The notes under the pieces are model-generated. The model saw only the letters and a program-made list of their open reading frames with translations, searched no databases and was not told the origin of the DNA. DNA of 64,000 nucleotides from Ostrinia nubilalis (Eukaryota > Arthropoda > Insecta > Lepidoptera > Crambidae): assembly GCF_963855985.1 (NCBI RefSeq), contig NC_087112.1, positions 10,108,501 through 10,172,500 on the forward strand. Reading direction: 5' to 3'. Positions 9,961 through 20,010 of the stretch are shown here, piece by piece. The translations under genes and the position numbers were made by a program. Positions within the stretch are counted from its first letter, which is position 1. Each line of letters opens with the position of its first letter.

Positions 9961-10697
9961 TTTTTTAGTTTATTATTCTTCTTTTCGTGTCGACAACAAA
10001 CCTACACAGTGTCAGCCCAAAACTCCGCCACAAGAGTGGCGTTGTCAGTAGCACTCATCAAATCCTCCTGAGTGCAGTTGCTGTTTATTATTGATTTATT
10101 TTATAAAAGGACTACCCCCTTTTCAAAGAAGTTGAAATTGGAAAATTTCATTATTATGTGATTGTTCCTCTTCTTCAAGGAATATGAGAATGTATTTTCC
10201 TCTTAAAATCAATTAATTACATATAGATTATGTAACTATTTTCCGGGATCTTAAGCATCTTCAAATAAAACTTAGGAGTAGTGTAGAGTTCTCGCGCAAC
10301 TACTCATTTATAACGACGAAACTTTTGTAGTCTTGTCATTTTAACCTCACTTAAACTTTCTACTGCGTTTCCTACTTTAACAAAAATTATCACGAAGGTA
10401 ATTAGCCACTAGTCGCTTGACATAGTCTTGTACGAACACCAGCATTTCAAGCTAAACAATGTTGTATCTTATCTAGTTGTAATAGGTGTGATTTTGTTAC
10501 TACAACACAGTGAGTTACCTCCTCATGAGCTCATCCGCTTTACGCCATTGTTAACGGAGTTACAAATCACAAGTAAAATAAGTGGTAATGATTTACACTT
10601 AAATTTTAATTAAACAATACTTTCCTATGGTTTATAAATGATCATCCAAATGCTTTTCTAATTCAGCCGCTGCCTGATATCTTCTTGACAGTTACTT
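9961..10697. other. AT-rich stretch, nothing recognised
   Basis: One 61-codon plus-strand open segment (10428-10613) has no domain signature. Confidence 0.45.
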
Positions 10698-10931
10698 CGT
10701 CTTCAAGACAGTTGGTCCATCGAGTCGGTGTATTGGCATCCTACACTTAGATTTAAGACCACCACCGACTTAAGACCACCACCGACTTAAGACACAGAGG
10801 TCCCGGGCTTGATTAACAGTGGGGGCAGATTTTCCTGTTCGGTTTCCTCTGTGGTTGAGGATTCCGGGTGAAGTTAGCTCCTACCTTGGAGATGCAGGCC
10901 AAGAGTTTCCTCGTTGTGGATAAAAAAATAC
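10698..10931 (+). mobile_element. tRNA-derived SINE-like repeat
   Basis: Contains GGTTTCCTCTGTGGTTGAGG and ATTCCGGGTGAAG, then a conserved tail AGAGTTTCCTCGTTGTGGAT before an A-rich end. The same blocks occur inverted at 13259 and 15095, and the tail recurs at about 25280. A local duplication of AAGACCACCACCGACTT is present at 10757-10795. The tRNA-like head is degenerate. Confidence 0.55.
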
Positions 10932-11104
10932 TTTGAATTCAGCAAATCAGAATCTGCCATTTATCAGATATCTAGGACGCTTTGGAAATAAAATCGTAAT
11001 TAGTAGATACGTAATTTTAATAACTTTTCAGCTGATAACCTTCGACATCCGGGTCCGATAAGACTCTGATAAAGCGTATTATTTAGGGTTTTCTTTTGTT
11101 TAAA

Positions 11105-11215
11105 TAGAAATGGAATAGCAGTCCACTGCTGGACATAGGCCTCCCACAATACCCTTCATTTTACCCTGTCTTCTTCTCGTAGAATCGAGCTTAACAGCTT
11201 CAACCAGAGCTGGTA
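11105..11215 (-). mobile_element. RTE LINE 3'-end stub
   Basis: AGTCCACTGCTGGACATAGG and following bases match the 3' coding end of the RTE elements elsewhere in the window, in minus orientation and diverged. Confidence 0.55.
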
Positions 11216-11752
11216 ACCTAAATAGTAAATATACTTGTTGTTGCGTATGGGTTCCCCACAATAGTCCAGCGTCGTCCTTTCGTAAGTCGTTCCAATTTGT
11301 AACTTAGATACAAAGTGTACATTATTTGGGCATACGATTACATTACTTTTGATCAGGGTTAACGTTTACTTATTTGCTAATATATGCTCACATTGCAAAT
11401 CATTGAAGCCTTGAGATTGTAAAAGTTTTGGTGAAATTCTTGAACATGTTGCAATTTTCAGAGGTATATCTTTAAGCAGTTTTTGTTCTTCTACGGTTCT
11501 TTGTGTGGTAATTTCAAATTTTTACTTCATTACGTGAATATTTTTTGGATTCTTTTGTTCGTTTTTTATTCATTTTCATTTATTCACATAGAAACAAAAT
11601 AACATATTTAAAGTCATTGTGGTTCCATCCATCTTCCGTATCGGAATTATGCTAACAGAATCTTCTAGGTAGGAATAATTGAGATCTCAAACAAAGCTGA
11701 TGATAAACTGGTTTTCCAATCGGCTGATGACACCAAATTTGGCAGTCCTCGC
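11216..11752. other. AT-rich stretch, nothing recognised
   Basis: It would be the upstream flank of the candidate non-coding first exon. No clear TATA box can be singled out in this AT-rich context. Confidence 0.35.
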
Positions 11753-12012
11753 GTGATTTACACGGCTCGTGATTCAAAATTTTCAATTCCAACTTCGAAC
11801 ACGTCTCGTGTGAACCGGCCTTCAATCAGATGTTGGCCTCGTAAACTGATTCGAACGATTCGAGAATCGAGATATCAGTTGTGGTCAAGTCGCCAGCGAG
11901 AACGCACGTCACGTCACTCGCTCTCGCCATCGACCATCGACGATTCGAGACTCGATTCTGTGGATGTGATAGTGATCAGTGTTGTGCCATTTTTATTCGG
12001 ATTCTGTTTCCG
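11753..12012 (+). promoter_or_regulatory. Candidate 5' non-coding exon / promoter region
   Basis: A local rise in GC and CpG content stands out from the AT-rich surroundings and ends at a consensus donor (TTTCCG followed by GTAAGTTTCC). An arthropod initiator-like TCAGTT occurs at about 11875. No long frame is open; the only upstream ATG near the end is followed at once by TGA. It could be the first exon of the ABCD gene, whose next exon begins with a strong acceptor at 35469. That would imply a 23-kb first intron. Transcript data are needed to link them. Confidence 0.35.
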
Positions 12013-13258
12013 GTAAGTTTCCAATTTTAAATTTATTCTGCTAAGTCAGTCAATCGTTGAAAAACAAATTATTGAGAATGTTGTTGACTCAGTTAGTAAC
12101 AAGTCTGAAAGACAATAGAGACTGCAATGGGTTAATTTTAATTAATAACTACAATTGAAAATATCATTATTCATGATGCCATTCAAAGGCGATGTTTACA
12201 TTCTAAGCTGTCAAAAGGGGAACAATAGGTTTTTACAGCGGTTGGTGTTAAATCTTCCATTCGGCTTTGTTTGAAGAATTATGCCTACATCGTTAAATAA
12301 TATGTATGTGCAACAAACAACATTGTTTGTCGTGTTTCCTTTAATTTTAGGATTCCCCGAACATTTCTGATGAAGGACTTTACTCTAAATTGTTTATGGA
12401 TTGATTCTGTTTTTGGTCTCTTGTTATTACAAAACCAGCTGGTTTTGTATCAATATTATTGTAATTTTAGTCAAGTTCTTCTAGAAAAAAGATCTAGTGT
12501 TTCTTGTAAACAAAGAAAAAGTTTGCGAGGTCGAGCAAAAGATCGCAGACGTAACATTATCCAAAAAAAGACAGTTTCGCATAACGAACAAAATCTCTTT
12601 TTTATCCAAATAGTATCTGATGAAACTTGCCTACTTACAAGAAGCCATTTTAATCGATCCTTTTGAGTTCATGACCATCAGCATTCTCCTATAATCAAGC
12701 CTTAAATATAAATGTGGATAAAAAAGCACTATCCGCTTATTTCCTTCATATGAGTCAGTCGTCCAAAAATAAATCTGCATAGCTAGACTAGACAATACGT
12801 TGTGGACAATAAGTTGTTTAGCACAGTCTATGGGGCAATATTGATCAGGTCTTATCTATTAGATAATGATGTTGGCGTTCAAATCAGTACTGCGGAATAC
12901 GAGTTTTTATTACAGCAGATAATACCAGTAACTGCCCTTGTTTATGCTAATGGTATGGATGAAACATCTTCATTATCATCAACGTCATCATCATCATCAT
13001 CAGTTCATTTAGTCTTCGCAACAGGAGGACGATCCTAAATACCTACTAGATATCAGGCAAAATACTAGAGGCAAATGGAGAGTTGGTGGAGAATCTTAAA
13101 TAAATCCGTATAATTTAGTACTATGGCTAGATCAAGTATTGGTTACTTTTGGACTGTATGGCGCTGTGTAAAATGTCTTTCTTGTTATATTTAGGACAAG
13201 GATATTTACTTTCTAATTTTCACAACTCAACAGTTACTACATCAACTACTTAGGGCCG
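12013..13258. other. No gene recognised
   Basis: Open segments at 12370-12666 and 12802-13038 lack domain signatures. The second ends in a CATCATCAT-encoded serine run and may be a decayed LINE tail. Confidence 0.4.
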
Positions 13259-13400
13259 ATTTTGTCCGCATCCGACACAACAAGGACTGTATCTCACTCG
13301 CCTGTTGAAAAGTGATGATCAGGCCGAAGCTGGAAGAGAGCTTCACCCGGAATCCTCAACCACTGAGGAACTGGCTATCTTACCAATGCTGTTGACATTG
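13259..13400 (-). mobile_element. SINE-like repeat, inverse copy of the 10698 family
   Basis: On the minus strand it contains CAGTGGTTGAGGATTCCGGG and TGAAGCTC, shared with the copies at 10698 and 15095. Confidence 0.5.
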
Positions 13401-13415
13401 TTATTAATATTTTCA

Positions 13416-13562
13416 CGCCCGTATTGACAAGCATTACTATGAAGTCGCACAGTGCGCGTGGTCGCACAGGGTGACACACGGAAGCAATCACAGAGCTCTA
13501 TTCAACGCTGTGCATTTGATTTGCTGCTTCACTTATGCGAGCATCGTTTGTGAATATGGGCG
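13416..13562. mobile_element. Tourist-like MITE, copy 2
   Basis: Ends CGCCCGTATTGACAAGC and GTTTGTGAATATGGGCG match the copies at 3128 and 33112. It is followed by TAA, but the left flank is TCA, so the target duplication has decayed. Confidence 0.75.
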
Positions 13563-13996
13563 TAAATCTATATGACAATTGCTAACTGATGCATACCATC
13601 AACAAGAATAACTTCTCAACAATAGTTTGGAAAAATATCTGGCGCTTATTATTAAGTAAATACATAGATTTGATTAATTACAATGATATTGTACTATCAT
13701 TAATCGAGATATGACAACACCCCTGCGTAATAATTACAAGTAGGTAAAATAAAATATTATCACATTTCTAGCCTTGAATTAAATTCTTACAATAATAATT
13801 AATCTAGGCAAAAATATCTAATTAACATAGAGTCTAATTAATTATTACCACTGATATGTTATCATTATCGCTGGAGACGGATTTAATATTTGGCGAATAC
13901 GTATGTTAAGATTAAGATAATTAATGTTAATTTCTGTCGAATTTCTTATTTGTTTGTCATGTTGGAGTGCAGACAAAATCGTACAAAGCTTCTGTA
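13563..13996. other. AT-rich stretch, nothing recognised
   Basis: Very AT-rich, no open frame of note. Confidence 0.5.
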
Positions 13997-14045
13997 TTTT
14001 CAACCGACTTCAAAAAAAGGAGGAGGTTCTCAATTCGACCCGTAT

Positions 14046-14084
<39 letters not shown>

Positions 14085-14385
14085 CTATGTTTGTTACGCG
14101 ATAACTCCGCCAATTATGAACCGATTTGAACAAATCTTTTTTCAGCGTATAGGTAATACCTCAAGGGTGGTCCCATTTAAATTTAATAATAAAAAAACAA
14201 CCCCCAAGGGTGGAAAATTAGGGATGAACTTTTTTATACGCAATATCTCCGCCGATTATGAACCAATTTGAACGATTATTTTTTTGTTGAATAGGTATTA
14301 TCAAAAGAGTGGTTTCATGTGAATTTGAAGAAAATATTTCACCCCCAAGGGTGGAAAATTGGGGATGAACTTTTTTATAATATAC
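13997..14385 (+). repeat. Interspersed repeat with poly-T tract and CCGACTTC terminus, copy 1
   Basis: Begins TTTTCAACCGACTTC, then GGAGGAGGTTCTCAATTCGA, an uninterrupted T run of about 35 (14050-14084), then TATGTTTGTTACGCGATAAC and two related blocks ending in AAGGGTGGAAAATT. The second copy at 19771 is split by a LINE, so this copy shows the uninterrupted structure. Confidence 0.7.
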
Positions 14386-14469
14386 ATTAAGTATATGGTC
14401 TCAATGTACTGCCTACCTTCAGTGGTAACATCAAGGTAATAATTAGTTAACTAAAAAGCAAGAAATAAG

Positions 14470-14720
14470 TAAAATTTTATAAAAAAAATTAAAACCGACT
14501 CCAAAAAACCTACACTAAAAAAGTAAAAAAATAATTACTAATTACCTACTTATTTATTAGGACGAATTATTAATATTTATGTAGGTATACCATGATTGAT
14601 ACTTTTGGAGTCGGTGCCAAGATTATGAAACATGTAAAGTTTGCCTGCACCTACTTTTTGCACTTACTTTTTTAGTGTAGGTTTTTTGGAGTCGGTTTTA
14701 ATTTTTTTTATAAAATTTTA
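14470..14720. mobile_element. Foldback element with ~65-bp arms
   Basis: The left arm contains AAAACCGACTCCAAAAAACC and TACACTAAAAAAGTA. The right arm carries the inverse (TTTTTTAGTGTAGG, TTTTTTGGAGTCGGTTTT). The spacer is about 110 bp. It adjoins the CCGACTTC-type repeat and shares its terminal motif. Confidence 0.65.
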
Positions 14721-15094
14721 TATTTTCTTTACAATGCAGTAAAAAATCACATAGTAACGTCAAGTTTAAATTGGTAATAGGTATTGTCGTATTTCTAATT
14801 AAAACCACGAATGTTGCTTTGTCTAGAAAGGGCTTTGACAATGTTAAACTTGCTGTCGAGATCGATTCGGTAGTCGGTAGTCGCATTTTTACTGTTTTAT
14901 ACATAGGGTCTTCTTGTTCAATCAGAATCTTGAAATATTTTTTTACTTAGATTTCATATTCTTCAAAATCAGTTTTTCCTTCGCCACAGTATTGACACGC
15001 GTCATCAACCACATTATTGAAAACAAAAACAATTTACTTGGAAAGTTATTAACAACTCAAGCGATTTGTTGTGGACAATTTAATAAAATTGATT

Positions 15095-15275
15095 GTCGTT
15101 GGTTGCTGAGGCTACGGTCTCATTTGCAGCGGGAAGGTCAGCTTGTGGTGTTTAACTTAACGACAGAGTATTTAACTTCTAAGCTTGCATCTCATCTGAT
15201 GGAAATTGATCATCAGGCCGAAGGAGGAAGCGAGCTTCACCCGAAATCCTTAGTCACAGAGGAATTGACTATTTG
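15095..15275 (-). mobile_element. SINE-like repeat, third copy of the 10698 family
   Basis: The minus strand contains GATTTCGGGTGAAGCTCGC and GGCCTGATGATCA, shared with the copy at 13259. The open segment of 120 codons overlapping it on the plus strand has no protein signature. Confidence 0.5.
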
Positions 15276-15315
15276 AAATTAAAATAACTTGAAAAAATCG
15301 AACTGCCTAAGATGG

Positions 15316-15964
15316 GAATTTTACCTATAACTGCCGAAACAAATAATAATGGTTATTTTCTTCATAACGAGGAGTGAGTTTTGCTTGCCACTGACTTAAC
15401 TGGATGAAGAGAGATCGCGCTTTGGGGCGCTCCAAGACGCTTCTTGGAGCCCTATAGATCCTCCTTACGTAACGTGATGATTATTAAATAGGTGAATAGG
15501 AAATATGACCATTTCCAATGGCATAAATCTATCAATTCGGTTATGAATTGTGTAAAGATCGGTATCGTGGTTCGCTCGCTCGCTCCGCTCCACTCTCCGC
15601 TGTGTGAAGGACCACAGTAAAGTCTAATGCGTAAATAATCGAGTGTCAGGCGACCTTAGATAGCTTTAGTGATAAAACAAAAACAATGTTCATGTATTAG
15701 ACAATTTGGGTCATTTTGAATAGTTTAATAACATATCGGTCCATTGATCGTTATTGGAAAACGGTAGGCTTTTAGAAATTTTAAATGACTCGCCTCCCTG
15801 AGCTTTGCCTCGCCTGGCCAGGTGTGTACAAGGTCAAATCCTCCATTTGCTTCTAGTAAAATAGAGAGTAAGGGTTGTCCTGCAGTGGAGATTGAATAAC
15901 CCGAGTCATGCACACTATCCGTTTTTGGGAAACCTATATCTTAATGGCAAAAATATTTTTGACT
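15316..15964. other. No gene recognised
   Basis: Bases 15297-15313 match one arm of the tRNA-bearing palindrome at 4202. The rest shows no gene. Confidence 0.4.
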
Positions 15965-16150
15965 TAGCAAATACTGTAAACCCTTGAAAAAGAGGCTGAC
16001 AATAGTGAATGGGTTTCTTGCACTGCTTCTTCTCCGCACTAGCCCATTTATTGTCCCGAAGCTGTGGTAGGGTTAATACTGAAACGTGTAAAAGTGATTT
16101 TTAAAAGCCTAATTAACAAGTAAGCAAAAATAAATGAGTTTTTATCAGTT
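15965..16150 (+). mobile_element. LINE 3' UTR fragment, same family as the element at 4935-7830
   Basis: GCACTGCTTCTTCTCCGCAC, TAGCCCATTTATTGTCCCG and the trailer AGCAAAAATAAATGAG match the 3' UTR of the LINE at 4935-7830 in opposite orientation. It lacks the Harbinger insertion and so shows the empty site. Confidence 0.65.
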
Positions 16151-17829
16151 TTTGCCAATTTCAAATTTATGATTGATTATGCACCAGGCCAACTGGACCT
16201 CACGGATTTCAAAGGTGTTCCTAGATGGCTAAAAGCCCATGGTTTTAGTGGGTCCCATAGAAGACTTTCTCGTGAACTAGACCCCCTCTAAACGAACACT
16301 TATGATTAACCGGCAGTCTGCCTGCGCTTTCTACCATCGGAGAAAGTTGATTGCGACTCGTTTTGGCAGTTTGACAGCCCACCGCTTCCTAGCTATAGCT
16401 ATTTATAAAGATTCGGGCGAAATAAAGTATGGTTTGTCGTGAACGTGAAGGTCAAGACGACGAATTATTATTGAATATTGACTCTAGGCCTGTGCTCAAC
16501 TGCATGGATCTTTACTGAAAACTTATAAAAGATAAATCAATTACGTCCAATTTAGAAACCAATAAAGGATTGAATTTAGACTTAAGTTTAAATTAATTAG
16601 AATTTGAGCTTCGTTTTATCGTTAGAGCCTTTCCTTTAACTAAAGCTTGATTTGAAAATTTTAATAAACCTTGATTGTTGTTTATTTATGAAAACATTCG
16701 TTGATCCTAGTATTTTTATGGACTGCTTGCTCTTTATCTAAATGGTTGTAAGCTACAAATAAACCAACTTTTCTGGGTTATTTTAATAATTAAATATGAG
16801 AATTTAAAAATCCGTTTGTTTTTATTACAGTTTCTCGAATATACTAGATTAAACTAGTTTTTACACAAATAGAATATGATAATAATATGAACTTATAAAC
16901 TTTGCTTGATTTTATTTCACGTCCAGACAGTAGTCATTCTACTACATATTATTACTAGTATCAGAAACTAGTTATTATTTGATATTACTATAATTTGTAT
17001 TTTGAAAATACCGGTCTGAAGTGTATTATTTTTGAGATTTTCTAAACATCTTGTGTTCTTTCAAATTCAATAATTTATTTGCTAGAATACATATTACCTA
17101 CATTCTTAATAATCTTGCATTATTAATAATTAATGAATATTCATGTTTTGTTTTATTATATTCGTGGTAAGTCTTCATCAGTAATTTGTCTTAGGGTTAC
17201 GGAGAGGTTAACCCGAATATTAATAAATTAATAAGTAATTACTTACCGAATATTAATAAATTACACTTACCACGATGTGTCAATGTTATGAATATTTGAA
17301 TTTAGTCTATTAGAATATTATTCAATTATCAAATTGAATGCTTGTTTTTAACTTATCGATTAAAACTTTCTTCTTGAAGTTGTCGTTTGCTTTCTCCGTC
17401 CCACACAAAGCACAAAGGTTCGTCATTAGTGGTTAACTTCTCTAACGTTTTCGTTTCTTAACCTCTTGACTGCCGGCGAAACATTAGTGCATCATCAATG
17501 CATTTATGTTAACTGGCCGCCTACGTTTCTACGTTTTAGAACGCGTTTCACTATCGGATTGTGATAAAAAGTCATAATTTACGAAATCATAATTCGATTA
17601 AAGAACTTTTAGATCTAGAAATGATTTTTTTGAATAAAATACTTCTGCCTCGTCTGTAGTATCGACTACTAATTATATTTCAAGATTAACGGGACCAGTA
17701 TGTGTCGAAACATTCGGATATTTCGTTACGAAAATGCTTATTGCTGCTTATGTCCGGAGGTCGCGCCAAGGCTGCGCTGGCGCAACGTATCATATCTCGT
17801 ATCACAGATGTGTTGTTATGGAAATAATA
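16151..17829. other. AT-rich stretch, no gene recognised
   Basis: 16160-16410 is of balanced composition and may be an old LINE piece, but I cannot read a domain. 17180-17280 holds a local duplication of CCGAATATTAATAAATTA. Confidence 0.4.
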
Positions 17830-17975
17830 CCGAGCCAGAAGCCGAACAGTGAATGGGTCGGTCTGGCCGACTCGAGATCCGAGGAACGCGGGTTCGAATC
17901 CCACCGCCGCTCAACTATTGTGGTGAGCCCACTCGTAACACAAGCATAATTTAGCTTACCACTTTTTTTAAATAC
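17830..17975 (+). mobile_element. tRNA-derived SINE-like repeat
   Basis: GTCGGTCTGGCCGACTCGAG followed by a box B-like GGTTCGAATCCC, then TTGTGGTGAGCCCACTCGTA and an A/T-rich tail. The layout is that of a tRNA-headed SINE. Box A is degenerate. Confidence 0.5.
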
Positions 17976-18043
17976 AAAATTTTCTTTATTTAGGTACTAC
18001 AAGTTATAGCTTTACAGGTGGTGGGTGTAGTGGTTATTTGTAA

Positions 18044-18264
18044 CTAGCTTTCCGCCCGCGGCTTCGCTCGCGTGGAATTTTGTCTGTCACAGAAAAACTT
18101 TATCGCGTGCGTCCCTGTTTCAAAAGCCAGGATAAATACTATCCTATGTCCTTTCCCCGGACTCAAACTATCTCTATGCCAAATTACATCAAAATCGGTT
18201 CAGTGGTATAGGCGTGAATGCAAGACAGACAGAGTTACTTTCGCATTTATAATATTAGTATAGA
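18044..18264 (-). mobile_element. Non-autonomous Helitron
   Basis: Minus strand: 5' TCTATACTAATATTATAAAT and 3' hairpin GCGAGCGAAGCCGCGGGCGG then AAAGCTAG|T. It is inserted between A and T. The body shares GGACATAGGATAGT with the copy at 26018. Confidence 0.75.
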
Positions 18265-18954
18265 TAGTATAGATTTGTGCAAAAACAAATTGCTAATATT
18301 TTTTTAAAAATGCCGTTTCTAGAAAATTTGTGCAAAAACAAACAGACGAACGTTGAACCTTCTCCTTTATTGAAAAACAGAAATATGTAGTTTATTTGCT
18401 GTATGTTAACCTTTCCAACCTCTCCTATTCATATCGTTAGGACGTGAAAAAAGACAGACAAAAAGCTAAACTTATTCTAGAATAATCTCGGTATTGTATG
18501 CAAATCAATTCTTCGGAAAACGTATTTTTGATTTTTTGAAGCAAGTCACAGGAAGATTATAGACTCATAGTGACTCATGGCAGTCCCTTTAATCCCTTTG
18601 CTTGCCCATTCATTACTCATACTCACAATAACATAAAGAACATTCTCGCATTTATGTGTAAACGACCGGTCCCACGAATGAAAGTTATTACGCGCCATTC
18701 CTTTATGTTTATTGCGCAGCATACGCAGGCTTACCTAAATCTGCATTTATATAAAAGGCAATCGTTACTGAATGATCTATCAATACATAGTTCTAGCTAT
18801 TAAACGCATTGCGCTAAATTTTGGCAAGTAGATAGTGTTATGTTATGAGTGTTATGACGTAGGCATAGGAAGGGTTTTAAAAGATTTTCCAAAATAAAAA
18901 AAGAAAGGAAGGATTTTTCTAAATCCACCCAATAAGGGAGTGCACATAGTACGC
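18265..18954. other. AT-rich stretch, nothing recognised
   Basis: No domain-bearing frame or repeat match. Confidence 0.45.
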
Positions 18955-19162
18955 AGAACTGACGGCAAGGTGGACCGACGACATCATAAAGGTAGCAGGA
19001 AAGCGCCGGACGCAGGCCGCTACCAATCGATCAACATGGAAAGCATTGGGGGAGGCCTATGTTCAGCAGTGCACGTCCTATGCCTGAAATTATGATGCAG
19101 GGGTCCATTTCATCCCCTTATGGGGAAAAACTAAAGCGAGCGAAGCCGCGGGCTAAAGCTAG
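18955..19162 (+). mobile_element. RTE LINE tail followed by a Helitron 3' end
   Basis: 18971-19087 encodes the RTE tail (WTDDIIKVAG, then LGEAYVQQ). From about 19091 to 19162 a Helitron 3' terminus follows: GAGCGAAGCCGCGGGC, then TAAAGCTAG|T. The Helitron body is largely missing. Confidence 0.6.
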
Positions 19163-19770
19163 TCACACTTATTGTGTGAGCAACCGGAATGCATAGCAGT
19201 GCGCAGGCACGCGACCGTTTTCGTCATCGCCCATTTGCAGGGGTAAACAAAGATGAGCCTTCGCGGCTTGCATGAAGGGACGCGGCCTGACTGAGAGCGA
19301 GTTCTGTGAACTAGAGTAAATCCTAAATTAATAAAAAAGAAAAATGTAAACCAGTGGTGAATTTGATAGGGACGTGGCCTGACTAAAAGCGACTAGATTG
19401 AAGTACATACATTTTTGAATTAATAGGTTCTTAAAAAAAATTAAGCTAGTGATAGTAAAGTTTGCGCTTCAGTCCATGTTTTTCCATTTTAACGTTACAC
19501 TATTAGATGATTTAATTACCATAATGGATGCCACAAGTGACCCCTAAACAATAGTACTTACGTCTTTTGTCTAGATTTTTGACGTAAATAACAAAGAAAC
19601 CAAGTTAAGTCACCTTACAAAGGGTCATTCGGGCTAAGCTGGTTTAAGAGCAAATGGATTTCTATTTACATATTTAAGCTCAATAGGTAGTACTGAATGT
19701 GTTGCGCAATTTATGTCTTTATCCATAAACATCAGGCAAACCATAACTTACTTTGCATTTACCAGTCCTA
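19163..19770. other. No gene recognised
   Basis: 19200-19330 is GC-richer but shows no splice-bounded open frame. Confidence 0.4.
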
Positions 19771-20010
19771 TTTTCAACCGACTTCAAAAAAAGGAGGAGG
19801 TTCTCAATTCGACCCGTATGTTTTTTTTTTTTTTCAAATTCAAATTCAAATTCAAAAACGTTTATTTGCCAAAAACACAGTAATACAGGGTGACAATATT
19901 AAATAGGATCATGTGTTTAGTCTGCTCGCAGACGTGCAAAAATTACAGGATTCAATAATATTAATGTCAAATAATTAAGAAAATGTCAATGTAAAATTAA
20001 ATTAATAGTA

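Noticed and set aside
13890..14271. Frames with long phenylalanine runs
   Set aside because: They translate a T tract of about 35 bases in a repeat element.
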